A stretch of DNA of 64,000 nucleotides, taken from NCBI GenBank assembly GCA_964423505.1, contig CAYREX010000004.1, positions 111,104 to 175,103 of the forward strand. The letters run 5' to 3'. Shown piece after piece: positions 15,252 through 24,096 of this stretch; within the stretch, counting starts at the first letter, position 1, and each line of letters opens with the position of its first letter. The notes beneath the pieces were generated by a model. It made no database searches and had not been told where the DNA came from. It saw only the letters and a list, made by a program, of their open reading frames with translations. Made by a program: the position numbers and the translations under genes. Source of the DNA: CAYREX01 sp964423505 (GTDB lineage: Bacteria > Fermentibacterota > Fermentibacteria > Fermentibacterales > JCC-6).

Positions 15252-16580
15252 ATGAGCAGGAAGAGAACCCTCATACTCGGAGCCGCCGGACGCGACTTCC
15301 ACGATTTCAACGTGCTGTACCGAGAGGACCCCTCCTACGAGGTAGTGGCCTTCACCGCCACCCAGATTCCGGACATCGACGGCCGGATGTATCCCCCCGA
15401 GCTCGCCGGCGAGCACTACCCCGAGGGCATACCGATCCTATCCGAGGACGACCTGGAGCGGATAATCGAGGAGAAGGAGATAGAGCTCTGCGTCATGGCC
15501 TACAGCGACCTCCACGACTCGAAGGTCATGGAGCTCGCCTCGAGGGTGAACGCCTCCGGCGCCGACTTCGTCATGCATGGCGCCCGAAGGACAATGCTGG
15601 AGAGCACGAGGCCGGTCATAGCCGTCTGTGCCGTCAGGACCGGCTGCGGGAAGAGCCAGACCACCAGGCGGGTCATCGAGATACTCCAGGCGGCCGGGAA
15701 GAAGGTGGTTGCCATCCGGCATCCGATGCCCTACGGTGACCTGGTCGCGCAGAGGGTGCAGAGGTTCGCGGCCATAGAGGACCTCGGGAAGCACGACTGC
15801 ACCATCGAGGAGATGGAGGAGTACGAGCCGCACATCCTGCGCGGCAACGTCGTCTACGCCGGCGTCGACTACGAGGCCATCCTGCGCGAGGCCGAGAAGG
15901 AGGCCGACGTGATAGTATGGGACGGCGGCAACAACGACACCTCCTTCTACGCCCCCGACCTGACAATAACCGTGGTCGACCCGCACAGACCCGGCCACGA
16001 GGTCGCCTACTACCCGGGGCAGATAAACCTCAGGCTCGCCGACATCGTGGTGATGAACAAGATAGACAGCGCATACCCGGAGGACGTGGACGAGGTCAGG
16101 CGGAACGTGCGGAGGGTCAACCCGGCGGCGCGCGTGGTTGACGCCGCCAGCCCCCTGACGGTCGACCGACCGGAGCTGATAACCGGCAGCAGGGTGCTGG
16201 TGATAGAGGACGGACCTACCCTCACCCACGGCGAGATGGAGTACGGAGCCGGCTACGTCGCAGCCGAGAAGTACGGCGCAGCCGGTTACGTCGACCCCAG
16301 GCCGCACGCGATCGGGTCCATAGCAGACACCTTCGAGAAGTATTACGAGGAGGACGACGAGGTCCGCATCCTGCCGGCCATGGGGTACGGGGCGGACCAG
16401 ATGCGGGACCTCCAGAGGACCATAAACGCCACGGACTGCGACGCAGTGGTCATAGCAACCCCGATCGACCTGACCCGCATAGTGGAGATAAACAGGCCGG
16501 TGGTCAGGGTGAAGTACGAGCTCCAGGAGATAGGAAGGCCCGACCTGGAGGAGTTGCTGGGGGACTACACCGGGAAGTAG
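15252..16580 (+). CDS. Cyclic 2,3-diphosphoglycerate synthetase-like GTPase
   Basis: A 442-residue protein of the COG2403 type. An N-terminal Rossmann-like domain (KRTLILGAAGRDFHDFNVLYR) precedes a P-loop near residues 129-137 (RTGCGKSQTT), DGGNNDTSFY and a MNKID motif (VVMNKIDSAYP). In thermophilic methanogens the characterised relative makes cyclic 2,3-diphosphoglycerate; bacterial members are unstudied. The relation is strong over the full length, but the product in this organism is inference. The gene stands alone with its own leader and terminator, ahead of the korDABC operon. Confidence 0.75.
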   Translation: MSRKRTLILGAAGRDFHDFNVLYREDPSYEVVAFTATQIPDIDGRMYPPELAGEHYPEGIPILSEDDLERIIEEKEIELCVMAYSDLHDSKVMELASRVNASGADFVMHGARRTMLESTRPVIAVCAVRTGCGKSQTTRRVIEILQAAGKKVVAIRHPMPYGDLVAQRVQRFAAIEDLGKHDCTIEEMEEYEPHILRGNVVYAGVDYEAILREAEKEADVIVWDGGNNDTSFYAPDLTITVVDPHRPGHEVAYYPGQINLRLADIVVMNKIDSAYPEDVDEVRRNVRRVNPAARVVDAASPLTVDRPELITGSRVLVIEDGPTLTHGEMEYGAGYVAAEKYGAAGYVDPRPHAIGSIADTFEKYYEEDDEVRILPAMGYGADQMRDLQRTINATDCDAVVIATPIDLTRIVEINRPVVRVKYELQEIGRPDLEELLGDYTGK

Positions 16581-16603
16581 TGTTGATTCTACCGGAGCCG
16601 AGA

Positions 16604-16635
16604 GCGGAGGAGGGGGACCGGATCCCCCCCTCCGC
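16604..16635 (+). terminator. Hairpin after the GTPase gene
   Basis: GCGGAGG-A-GGGGGA pairs with TCCCCC-C-CCTCCGC around a short loop, with one mismatch in the stem. It separates this gene from korDABC. Confidence 0.6.
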
Positions 16636-16643
16636 GCTATCGC

Positions 16644-17018
16644 ATGGAGGCGCCCGAGGCGCCAGACGGAAGGCGGGTAGAGATGACCGGAAGGCCGGCG
16701 GACGGAGACGACCGGGGAGCCGGTGACGGCGAGGGACCCCGTAACGGGGAGTCGTTCGTCCACATCTTCCCCGAATGGTGCAAGGGGTGCGGCATCTGCG
16801 TGGCGTTCTGCCCGAAGAACGTGCTGGAGATGCGGTGCCAGAAGGCCAGCGTCGCGAGACCGGAGGACTGCATACGCTGCTACCTCTGCGCGCGCCGGTG
16901 CCCGGACTTCGCAGTGGGGATAGCCGACGAACGGGGACGGGTCGACGAGAAGCAGGACAAGCTCGACAGGCTTCCCGCCGCCACCGAGGCCGACAACGGG
17001 AAGGGCGGTGCGAGTTGA
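16644..17018 (+). CDS. korD: 2-oxoacid:ferredoxin oxidoreductase, ferredoxin (delta) subunit
   Basis: A 124-residue small iron-sulfur subunit with two [4Fe-4S] motifs, CKGCGICVAFCP and CIRCYLCARRCP. It carries electrons between the KorABC catalytic core and soluble ferredoxin. The first 35 residues are Gly- and Asp-rich and poorly conserved; a start at the Met at 16683 is equally possible. It is the first gene of korDABC, and its stop overlaps the TTG start of korA. Confidence 0.85.
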   Translation: MEAPEAPDGRRVEMTGRPADGDDRGAGDGEGPRNGESFVHIFPEWCKGCGICVAFCPKNVLEMRCQKASVARPEDCIRCYLCARRCPDFAVGIADERGRVDEKQDKLDRLPAATEADNGKGGAS

Positions 17019-18157
17019 TCGTACCCTGGGGAGAGACCAAGGTCGTCCAGGGCAACGAGGCCGTGGCCCTCGGAGCCCTCGCGGCCGGGATAGAGTTCTT
17101 CGCCGGTTATCCGATAACACCATCCACCGAGATAGCCGAGGTCCTGGCCAGGTACATGCCCATGACCGGCGGCCGGTGGATACAGATGGAGGACGAGATA
17201 GCCAGCGTCAGCGCGCTCATCGGAGCCAGGCTTGCCGGCGCCAAGTCCATGACCGCCACCAGCGGTCCCGGGTTCAGCCTCATGCAGGAGGGCCTTGGCT
17301 ACGCATGCATGACCGAGGTGCCGCTGGTCCTCGTCAACGTGATGAGGGCCGGCCCCTCCACCGGGCTCCCCACACAGGCCGCACAGGGAGACGTCATGCA
17401 GGCACGGTGGGGGACCCACGGCGACCACCCGGTCATCGCCATCGCCCCCTCCGGGGTCAGGGAGTGCTTCGACCTGACCGTCAGGGCCTTCAACATCTCC
17501 GAGACCTTCAGGACGCCTGTGGTGCTCCTGCCCGACGAGATAATCGGCCACATGAGGGAGCGGGTCGAGTTCCCCCTTCGCGATGAGGTGGAGATAGTGG
17601 AGAAGCCGGTACCCGACGTCCCGGTCGAGTGGTACGAGCACTACCACAGCTCCTCGACCAACGTCTCCCCGATGGCCGCCTTCGGCACCGGTTACAGGTT
17701 CCACGTTACCGGCCTCACCCACGACTCCCACGGCTTCCCCACCCGGAAGCAGTCGGAGGTCAACGCCAAGATGAACCGCCTCAAGCAGAAGATAACCAGG
17801 AGGCTTGACCTCCTCGAGGACATCAGGATGCACGATATCGAGGAGAGCCGGGTGGTCGTCTTCGCATACGGCTCCGTATACAGGTCGGCCCTGGCCGCCC
17901 AGAACCTCCTGAGGAAGAAGAGGAAGAAGGTGGGCGTGTTCAGGCCGGTCACCCTCTGGCCCTTCCCGGACAGGACCGTCAAGGAGATGCTCGACGACAA
18001 GGAGGTCATCGTGGTCCCCGAGCTCAACCAGGGACAGATGATCCACGAGGTGGAGCGGATGACCAGGGACTCGGTGAGGGTGGTTCCGCTGCACAGGTTC
18101 GACGGATACGAGATCACCCCCGAGCAGATAGTAAGCTCGGTCCTGGAGGTGATGTGA
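17015..18157 (+). CDS. korA: 2-oxoglutarate:ferredoxin oxidoreductase, alpha subunit
   Basis: A 380-residue subunit. I start it at a TTG (17015) overlapping the korD stop, giving the family N-terminus IVPWGETKVVQGNEAVALGALAAG. The GYPITPSTEIAE motif, EDEIASVSALIGARLAG and MTATSGPGFSLMQEGLGYA are typical of KorA. With KorB, C and D it oxidises 2-oxoglutarate (or another 2-oxoacid) to acyl-CoA and reduces ferredoxin, or runs in reverse in the reductive TCA cycle. Substrate cannot be fixed from sequence alone. Probable electron partner of the Mbx-like complex at 29-39 kb. Confidence 0.9.
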   Translation: MIVPWGETKVVQGNEAVALGALAAGIEFFAGYPITPSTEIAEVLARYMPMTGGRWIQMEDEIASVSALIGARLAGAKSMTATSGPGFSLMQEGLGYACMTEVPLVLVNVMRAGPSTGLPTQAAQGDVMQARWGTHGDHPVIAIAPSGVRECFDLTVRAFNISETFRTPVVLLPDEIIGHMRERVEFPLRDEVEIVEKPVPDVPVEWYEHYHSSSTNVSPMAAFGTGYRFHVTGLTHDSHGFPTRKQSEVNAKMNRLKQKITRRLDLLEDIRMHDIEESRVVVFAYGSVYRSALAAQNLLRKKRKKVGVFRPVTLWPFPDRTVKEMLDDKEVIVVPELNQGQMIHEVERMTRDSVRVVPLHRFDGYEITPEQIVSSVLEVM

Positions 18158-18999
18158 TGCCCATCCCGATACCCTACGAGTACAAGTACCTGAGGCCGAA
18201 GAAGCGCTTCCCCCACGTCTGGTGCCCCGGCTGCGGCGTCGGGATAGTCATGGGCTCGATCGTCCGGACCGTGGACAGGCTCGGCTGGGAGAAGGACGAC
18301 ATAGTGATGGTCTCCGGGATAGGATGCACCTCCAGGATGCCGGTCTACGTCGACTTCAACACGCTGCACACCACCCACGGCCGAGCCCTCGCGTTCGGGA
18401 CCGGGGTCAAGATGGTCAGGCCGGACATGAAGGTGCTCGCGGTGATGGGCGACGGCGATGCCCTCGCCATAGGAGGCAACCACGCCATCCACGCGGCAAG
18501 GCGCAACATGGACATCACGGCCATAGTGGTGAACAACAGCAACTACGGCATGACCGGCGGCCAGTTCTCGCCGACCACGCCCAGGGGAGCCAGGACCGCA
18601 ACCACCCCCTACGGGATGATAGAGCCCGGGTTCGACGTCTGCAGCCTCATGGAGGGGGCCGGTGCCACCTTCGTGGCCCGGGGTACGGTCTACCACGTGA
18701 TGGAGCTGGACAAGCTCCTGGAGAAGGCCTTCGCCAAGAGGGGGTTCAGCGTGGTCGAGGTCCTCTCCCCATGCCCGACGAACTTCGGCAGGGCCAACAG
18801 GCAGGGTGACGCCGTGGAGATGATGAAGCTCCTGAAGGACAACACTATCACCATGAAGCAGCGGGAGAAGATGAAGCCGGAGCAGACGGAGGGCAAGATC
18901 GTCAGGGGCGTGTTCGTCGACAGGGAGTCCATCCCCTACGACGAGAGGTACGACGCCCTCTGCGGAAAGGCCCGGGAAGCGCTTGGAGCCGAATCATGA
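18157..18999 (+). CDS. korB: 2-oxoglutarate:ferredoxin oxidoreductase, beta subunit (TPP-binding)
   Basis: A 280-residue beta subunit. The CPGCGVGIV motif and MGDGDALAIGGNH plus VNNSNYGMTGGQFSPTTP form the thiamine-diphosphate and Mg binding region. The ATG at 18157 overlaps the korA stop (TGATG); a GTG one codon earlier is possible. Third gene of korDABC, coupled to both neighbours. Confidence 0.92.
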   Translation: MPIPIPYEYKYLRPKKRFPHVWCPGCGVGIVMGSIVRTVDRLGWEKDDIVMVSGIGCTSRMPVYVDFNTLHTTHGRALAFGTGVKMVRPDMKVLAVMGDGDALAIGGNHAIHAARRNMDITAIVVNNSNYGMTGGQFSPTTPRGARTATTPYGMIEPGFDVCSLMEGAGATFVARGTVYHVMELDKLLEKAFAKRGFSVVEVLSPCPTNFGRANRQGDAVEMMKLLKDNTITMKQREKMKPEQTEGKIVRGVFVDRESIPYDERYDALCGKAREALGAES

Positions 19000-19613
19000 G
19001 GAACTACTACGAGATAAGGCTGTCCGGGTCAGGTGGACAGGGACTGGGGCTGGCCGGCAGAGTGCTCTCCCAGGCCGCCATGCTGGGCGGATACGACGTG
19101 TGCCAGACCCAGAGCTACGGACCGGAGGCCCGGGGAGGCTCCAGCAGGACGGACGTGATAATCTCCCGCAAGGAGATACTCTATCCGAACTGCCGGGACC
19201 TGGATATCCTCCTGGCCATGAACCAGGAGAGCGCCGACCGGTTCAGCTCGGACGTGAAGGACGGCGGGATGATACTGGTTGACTCCACCTTCGTAGACCA
19301 GCTCCCGGCCGGGAAGGTATACGAGTACCCCCTGACCCAGATAGCCATCGACCGGTTCGGCACGCCGCTGGTCGCGAACCTTATAGCGGTGGGGATGATG
19401 GCCTCGCTGTCCAGGCTCTTCGCCCTGGACGTCTGGGTGCGCACGATAAGGCAGACCGTACCGAAGAGGTTCGTCGACCTGAACCTTGAAGCCTTCGAGC
19501 ACGGGCACAGGGAGGGCAGGGAGATACTGCACGTCGAGGAGGGCCGTGTGCCAGTCCCCTACGACAGGAAGCAGCCGGTCCCGGAATGCCTGAAGCGGGA
19601 GGAGCGGCAGTAG
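18996..19613 (+). CDS. korC: 2-oxoglutarate:ferredoxin oxidoreductase, gamma subunit
   Basis: A 205-residue gamma subunit. The N-terminus reads IRLSGSGGQGLGLAGRVLSQAA, the glycine-rich signature of the family, followed by QSYGPEARGGSSRTDV. The start overlaps korB by ATGA. Last gene of korDABC; its stop nearly abuts the convergent gene on the other strand. Confidence 0.92.
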   Translation: MRNYYEIRLSGSGGQGLGLAGRVLSQAAMLGGYDVCQTQSYGPEARGGSSRTDVIISRKEILYPNCRDLDILLAMNQESADRFSSDVKDGGMILVDSTFVDQLPAGKVYEYPLTQIAIDRFGTPLVANLIAVGMMASLSRLFALDVWVRTIRQTVPKRFVDLNLEAFEHGHREGREILHVEEGRVPVPYDRKQPVPECLKREERQ

Positions 19614-19614
19614 C

Positions 19615-20010
19615 CTAGATCTCTCTCACCCGCTCCACGAACGAGTTGACCACGAAGGCTCGGTCGATGTTGCACTCCGGGTCGCCCGGTATGATGAAGA
19701 AGCCAGCCTTCTCGGGGTGGTAGCCGGTGCTTATCCCGTAGAATACCTCGCCGTCCTTGAAAGTCACCCTGAGCCTCTTGCCGTAGGTCCCCAGGGAGGG
19801 GTCGAAGCCCCGCCTGTCGAGGCGGTGCGGGTCCCCCCTGAAGTCCTTGACGAAGAAGACCGCCTTCAGGTCGCCGACGTCCACCTTGATCTGCTGGCTC
19901 TGGTCCTTCGGGTGCATCAGGTGGAAGAAGCTCCGGGCCGGGACGAAGTCCCTCGTGTAGCCCTTCCTCACCCGTCCGTCGGCGTAGTGCACCACTATCT
20001 TGTTCATCAT
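19615..20010 (-). CDS. Conserved small protein of unknown function
   Basis: A 131-residue protein starting with two Met codons after GGGGGAG. It is beta-rich, with VHYADGRVRKGYTRDFVPARSFFHL at the start and a related RVTFKDGEVFYGISTGYH stretch near residues 78-95, so two similar barrel-like halves are likely. Proteins with this pattern occur widely in delta-proteobacteria-like and FCB genomes without known function; the shape recalls PilZ-type or Sm-like small barrels. No signal peptide: cytoplasmic. It has its own good promoter. Confidence 0.6.
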   Translation of the reverse strand: MMNKIVVHYADGRVRKGYTRDFVPARSFFHLMHPKDQSQQIKVDVGDLKAVFFVKDFRGDPHRLDRRGFDPSLGTYGKRLRVTFKDGEVFYGISTGYHPEKAGFFIIPGDPECNIDRAFVVNSFVERVREI

Positions 20011-20058
20011 CTCCCCCACGCGCAGAGCCCTACCGATCGACCTGGCCACCTGTGAAGA

Positions 20059-20088
20059 TGTATACGGATCCCGGATCGGGCGCGTCAA
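20059..20088 (-). promoter_or_regulatory. Sigma70-like promoter for the small conserved gene
   Basis: On the minus strand TTGACG, an 18-base spacer and TATACA, about 50 bp upstream of the start at 20010. Five of six bases match consensus at -35 and four of six at -10. Confidence 0.55.
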
Positions 20089-20098
20089 CGAGAGCGGC

Positions 20099-21880
20099 TC
20101 AGAGCCCCAGCAGCTCCCTGCACCAGGCCTGCTCCGAGGCGATATCGGACGGGAGCACCGAGTGCGGGTCGGGATAGGCCTCCGCCAGCTCCGCCAGGCC
20201 CGAAGGCGGGACGTCCACCACGGCATAGGCCCCCGAATCGGCGAGCAGCCCGGGCGGTACCGGGCGGGAGGCCCCATGACCACCTCCCCCCAGGCAGACG
20301 GAGCAGACCTCCGATGCCGACTCCATCCATGAGACAGGAGGCAGCTCTTCGGCGCCCAGCAGCACGCTGAGCCTGAGGTTGCCCTGGCGGCCGAGCATCG
20401 ATGCGGTCCGGCCCGAGTAGTCCACCGCCCCGGCCAGCGCCCCGAGCCTGTCCACCACGTCCAGGGGGAAGGCCCCGGAGACCTCCATCACCAGGTCCAG
20501 CACGCAGTGGGGCTCCTCGGTGAGCCTCCGGCGGACCAGCCGGGCGAGCCGCTCGCCGTCCCGGGTCGGATCGCATCCGACGGCGCGGACCGTTGCGTGA
20601 CGAACCTGCGGAACCTGCGGGGCGGGACGGTCCGACCGGAGGTCCCAGGTCACGGATCCGGGCGCTCCCTCGGCCACCACCGGCCTGGGCGGCAGGTCCA
20701 GGTCGTATCCGACTATATCGGCTATCGCCTCCCGGGCCCGGAGAAGACCGTCCGGGATCCCGCCCCCGTTCCCCAGGACGTAGTAGGGGGGGAGGTCCAT
20801 GTGCCGGGGCGGCATCCGGCAGCTGCGGAGCGGTGTGCCGGGGAGGACCGAGAGCACGAACACCTGGACGTTCCCGTGCAGTCCCATGGAGCTGAGCCTG
20901 AAGGCGGCCTCGACGACGTTCGACGGGTCGTCCCCCGGGAGTCCCAGCATCAGGTCGACCACCGGCGTGACACCCTCGTCCGCAAGGGTCGCCGCGCCCT
21001 CCAGCACCCTCTCCGGGTCGGCCCTCCTCCCGCAGGCCTCGAGCGCCTCCCTGCCCATGGTCTGCAGCCCGACCTCCACCGATGCGAAGCCGGCGGACCG
21101 GAGGGCCTTCGCCTCCAGCCTGCCGACCATCTCCGCACGGACCTCTCCGAAGCAGGAGAGCCCCAGACCCTTCATCCCCTTCAGCATCTCCGCCAGGTCG
21201 GTCCTGCCGTTCAGCGTCGGGTCGAGGAAGACGACCTCCCCGGCGCCCATCCGGCGGAGCGCCCGCAGTCTCTCCGTCACCGCTTCCGCCGGCTGGGTCC
21301 TCATCGAGCCCCCGCTACGACGATAAGCGCAGTAGGTGCAGCCCTCGCCGCAGCCCCTCCGTGTCTCGACGAGCACCGAGCCGTCCCCGGGGAAGTCAAG
21401 GCAGCCGGAGGCGTACGGGTCGATCCCGACTCCGGTCCATCTCCCGGCGGTCGGCGTACCGCACAGCCCGGAGGCCTCGCCCGCGACCAGCTCCAGGCAG
21501 CGCTCGCCCTCTCCGGGGAAGAGCGCGTCGAAAGCCCCGCTCCGGACCAGGGGCCCGTTGTCCGGCCAGACCTCCGGCCCGCCTGCGACCAGTCGGAGGG
21601 AAGGGCGCTCCTTCCCTAGCATTCGGGCGATGCGGATGCTGCGCTCGACGTTCCAGGAGTAGAGGGTCATCCCGATGGTCTCCGGGGCCATGTCCAGCAG
21701 GCAGCCGACCAGGGCCGAGTCGGAGAGGGAGTCGGCCGTCTCCTGAGGCAGGACCGCGGTTCCCTCACCCCATGCGGATGCGAGCGTCCCGGCGGCGTAC
21801 GGTACGTTGCCGGTGGGCTCCAGGAGTGCCTGGGGGTTGAGGGGGAGCTGCAGGAGCAGGATCCCTCCGGCTGAACTCAA
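20099..21880 (-). CDS. Radical SAM protein (B12-binding-like N-terminus)
   Basis: A 593-residue protein. I place the start at TTG 21880, four bases after the upstream stop; the longer open frame overlaps that gene. Residues 1-150 look like a cobalamin-binding-type Rossmann domain of the B12-radical SAM group (LVAGGPEVWPDN). Next comes the radical SAM barrel with the cluster motif RRGCGEGCTYCAYRR and GLQTMGREALEACGR. The last 170 residues are an unrecognised extension. Members of this architecture include methyltransferases and tetrapyrrole or hopanoid enzymes; the substrate is unknown. It is the last of three coupled minus-strand genes with two membrane proteins. Confidence 0.75.
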   Translation of the reverse strand: MSSAGGILLLQLPLNPQALLEPTGNVPYAAGTLASAWGEGTAVLPQETADSLSDSALVGCLLDMAPETIGMTLYSWNVERSIRIARMLGKERPSLRLVAGGPEVWPDNGPLVRSGAFDALFPGEGERCLELVAGEASGLCGTPTAGRWTGVGIDPYASGCLDFPGDGSVLVETRRGCGEGCTYCAYRRSGGSMRTQPAEAVTERLRALRRMGAGEVVFLDPTLNGRTDLAEMLKGMKGLGLSCFGEVRAEMVGRLEAKALRSAGFASVEVGLQTMGREALEACGRRADPERVLEGAATLADEGVTPVVDLMLGLPGDDPSNVVEAAFRLSSMGLHGNVQVFVLSVLPGTPLRSCRMPPRHMDLPPYYVLGNGGGIPDGLLRAREAIADIVGYDLDLPPRPVVAEGAPGSVTWDLRSDRPAPQVPQVRHATVRAVGCDPTRDGERLARLVRRRLTEEPHCVLDLVMEVSGAFPLDVVDRLGALAGAVDYSGRTASMLGRQGNLRLSVLLGAEELPPVSWMESASEVCSVCLGGGGHGASRPVPPGLLADSGAYAVVDVPPSGLAELAEAYPDPHSVLPSDIASEQAWCRELLGL

Positions 21881-21884
21881 CCCG

Positions 21885-22673
21885 TCAGACCGAGGTGAGG
21901 GTGACGACCATCCCGGAGACCCAGGAGACCGCCACCAGGAGCATCGCCCCCGGGTGGTGGAGACGGGCCCTGCTGGCGAAGAGACGGCGAGCGGCAAGGA
22001 GCAGCAGGAGCAGCGTCACCTGAAATGCCGGCACGTGGGTGGGGATGTCGCCGTTGACCGCGAAGAGAACGGTCGAGGCTGCCGATACCGCGGCCACCGC
22101 GATCGAGGCACCGACTATCCTCTTCATCCACGACTCGGAGAACGACAGGGGCGGGAGGTCGTTGAAGAGACTGCTCCCTTCTCTGCTCCAGAGCCTGGCC
22201 GCGTACGTGACCATGAAGGGTACCGAGAGTGACAGCATCATCAGCAGGGCGAGAGGACCAAGCTCCCATGCCCAGTTCTCTCCGGGACATGAGCCTCCCC
22301 TCAGGGTTCCCGTGAGCGGGATGACAAGGAGCAGGACGATCTGCAGTATGGAGGTGGAGGAGAGTACAGACCAGTTGCCGACCACCCTCCGGTTCAGCAT
22401 CCTTGCCAGCTGCAGCAGCATTACGAGGCCTGCAAGCCTCCCCGGGACGGTTCCGAGCACGCAGGGACCGACCTCCCCGGTTATGAAGACGAAGAGCACC
22501 CCGAGGGAGACCAGCTGAACGGTCCTGAGTATCCGCAGGGGCCTGGCCCATGAGGCGCCGCCATCGCCCCGCAGGCTCTCCAGGCCGCCGTACGCGCCCC
22601 TCTCTCCCTTGCCCATCGCGTGGAGGATCTCCTCCAGGGCTATGAGGAGAGCGGCTGCCGCCAGGAAGCTCAT
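21885..22673 (-). CDS. Polytopic membrane protein of unknown function
   Basis: A 262-residue protein with about six hydrophobic segments (for example VQLVSLGVLFVFIT, ILQIVLLLVIPLTG, LALLMMLSLSVPFMV). The ATG at 22673 overlaps the transporter stop by ATGA; the same frame is open further upstream but there it is antisense-like shadow of the transporter. No family is recognised. It lies between a UMF1-type exporter and a radical SAM enzyme, which suggests a shared job such as handling an envelope metabolite. Confidence 0.6.
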   Translation of the reverse strand: MSFLAAAALLIALEEILHAMGKGERGAYGGLESLRGDGGASWARPLRILRTVQLVSLGVLFVFITGEVGPCVLGTVPGRLAGLVMLLQLARMLNRRVVGNWSVLSSTSILQIVLLLVIPLTGTLRGGSCPGENWAWELGPLALLMMLSLSVPFMVTYAARLWSREGSSLFNDLPPLSFSESWMKRIVGASIAVAAVSAASTVLFAVNGDIPTHVPAFQVTLLLLLLAARRLFASRARLHHPGAMLLVAVSWVSGMVVTLTSV

Positions 22674-23971
22674 GCCTCGACCTCCGACGGGACCCTCACC
22701 GTCCGGAGAAGTACGCCACCGGCCAGGAAGAGGATGGCCATGGCCAGGATGGAGTACCTGGCGCTGCCGGTCAGGTCGTTCACCAGGGCGAACAGAAGGG
22801 GGCCACCGATGCTCGCGAACCGCTGCGAGACGGAGAAGAACCCGAAGTACTCGGCGCTCATCTCCGCCGGTATGAGCCTGGAGTATAGGCTCCTGCTCAC
22901 CGCCTGAAGACCTCCCTGGAAAAGCCCCACCACGCCCGCAAGGACCATGAACTCCACCGCGGAGCTCATCCTGAATGCATAGAGGACTATACACAGGTAC
23001 GCGCATATGCCCACAGTCAGCATCCGTTTCGCCCCCCACCTGGTGGCGGCGGCGCCGTAGAGCAGGCTTCCCGGGACGCCGACCGCCTGGGTCACGAGCA
23101 GTGCGCCGACGAGGTCTCCCGTGGACAGCCCCAGCTCGTCCTTGCCGAACATCGTGGCCATGATGATGACGGTCTGAACCCCGTCGTTGTAGAGGAGGAA
23201 GGCCAGCAGGAAGCGGAAAGCGTTCCTCCGCCCGCGGATGTGGGAGAGCGTCTTCCTCAGCGTCCTAAGGCCGCCCGCCAGGGATTCGCTGAAGCTCCCG
23301 GCCCTCCCGCCCCCTCCCTCCGGGACGATAATGAACAGAGGGAGGGAGAAGAGCGCCCACCAGGCGGCAACGGAGAGGAACGATGCCCGTACGCCCGCCT
23401 CCGCCCCCGGAAGGCCGAACATCCCCGGCCTGCGTATCATCAGGAGATTGATGGCCAGGAGGATGCCGCCTCCCAGGTAACCGAGGGCGTAGCCCCTGGA
23501 CGATACGAGGTCACGCCGGTGGGGAGCGGCTACCGAGACCAGCAGGGAGTTGTAGAAGACGTTGGCCCCGGCGAAGCCTATCTGGCCCAGCACCAGGAGC
23601 AGGAGGACCGGGAGCACGGCCCCGGTCTTCGTGGTGGCGAGGAGACCGGCGCAGACCACGCCGAGGCCGGTCATTACCGCCAGGAACTGCTTCCTCCGTC
23701 GACCGGCGTCAGCGGCGGCGCCGAAGGCGGGGGCCAGGACCGCGACCACGAGGGCCGCCAGGGCCATCGAGTAGCCCCACAGAGACGTCGGGTCACCGGA
23801 CAGGGTGAACCACGCGAAGGGGAACGTCACAGGCCCCCCCGCACAGACCGTCTCGGCGAAGTAGGCGGGCAGCACCGCGGCGACGATCGTGGTCACGAAG
23901 GCCGAGTTGGCCCAGTCGTACAGGCACCACGCGTTCTCCGCGCTGAGCAGAGCCCTTGCTCGCATAGCCAC
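22670..23971 (-). CDS. MFS transporter, UMF1 (Atg22-like) family
   Basis: A 433-residue transporter with about twelve membrane segments. The N-terminal WCLYDWANSAF is the hallmark of the UMF1 family, whose eukaryotic members (Atg22) export amino acids from vacuoles; bacterial substrates are largely unknown. The loop DAGRRRKQFLAVM between segments 2 and 3 is the usual MFS basic motif. The start may be Met1 or Met3. First gene of a three-gene unit with the membrane protein and radical SAM gene. Confidence 0.8.
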   Translation of the reverse strand: MAMRARALLSAENAWCLYDWANSAFVTTIVAAVLPAYFAETVCAGGPVTFPFAWFTLSGDPTSLWGYSMALAALVVAVLAPAFGAAADAGRRRKQFLAVMTGLGVVCAGLLATTKTGAVLPVLLLLVLGQIGFAGANVFYNSLLVSVAAPHRRDLVSSRGYALGYLGGGILLAINLLMIRRPGMFGLPGAEAGVRASFLSVAAWWALFSLPLFIIVPEGGGGRAGSFSESLAGGLRTLRKTLSHIRGRRNAFRFLLAFLLYNDGVQTVIIMATMFGKDELGLSTGDLVGALLVTQAVGVPGSLLYGAAATRWGAKRMLTVGICAYLCIVLYAFRMSSAVEFMVLAGVVGLFQGGLQAVSRSLYSRLIPAEMSAEYFGFFSVSQRFASIGGPLLFALVNDLTGSARYSILAMAILFLAGGVLLRTVRVPSEVEA

Positions 23972-24018
23972 TCCCGCCCTGTCGTCTACGGAGACGGAAC
24001 ATAAGAAGAGACGGTCTA

Positions 24019-24033
24019 CCGGCGTGATGCCGG
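24019..24033. promoter_or_regulatory. Small palindrome between divergent transporter and pckA genes
   Basis: CCGGC-GTGAT-GCCGG, in the 125-bp divergent intergenic region. No convincing promoter boxes were found here. Confidence 0.25.
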
Positions 24034-24096
24034 CTCTGGTCCGGGTACGCCCCCCCTTGTATTTTCCACGGACAAAACACGAGCGGAGGTGCAGAG

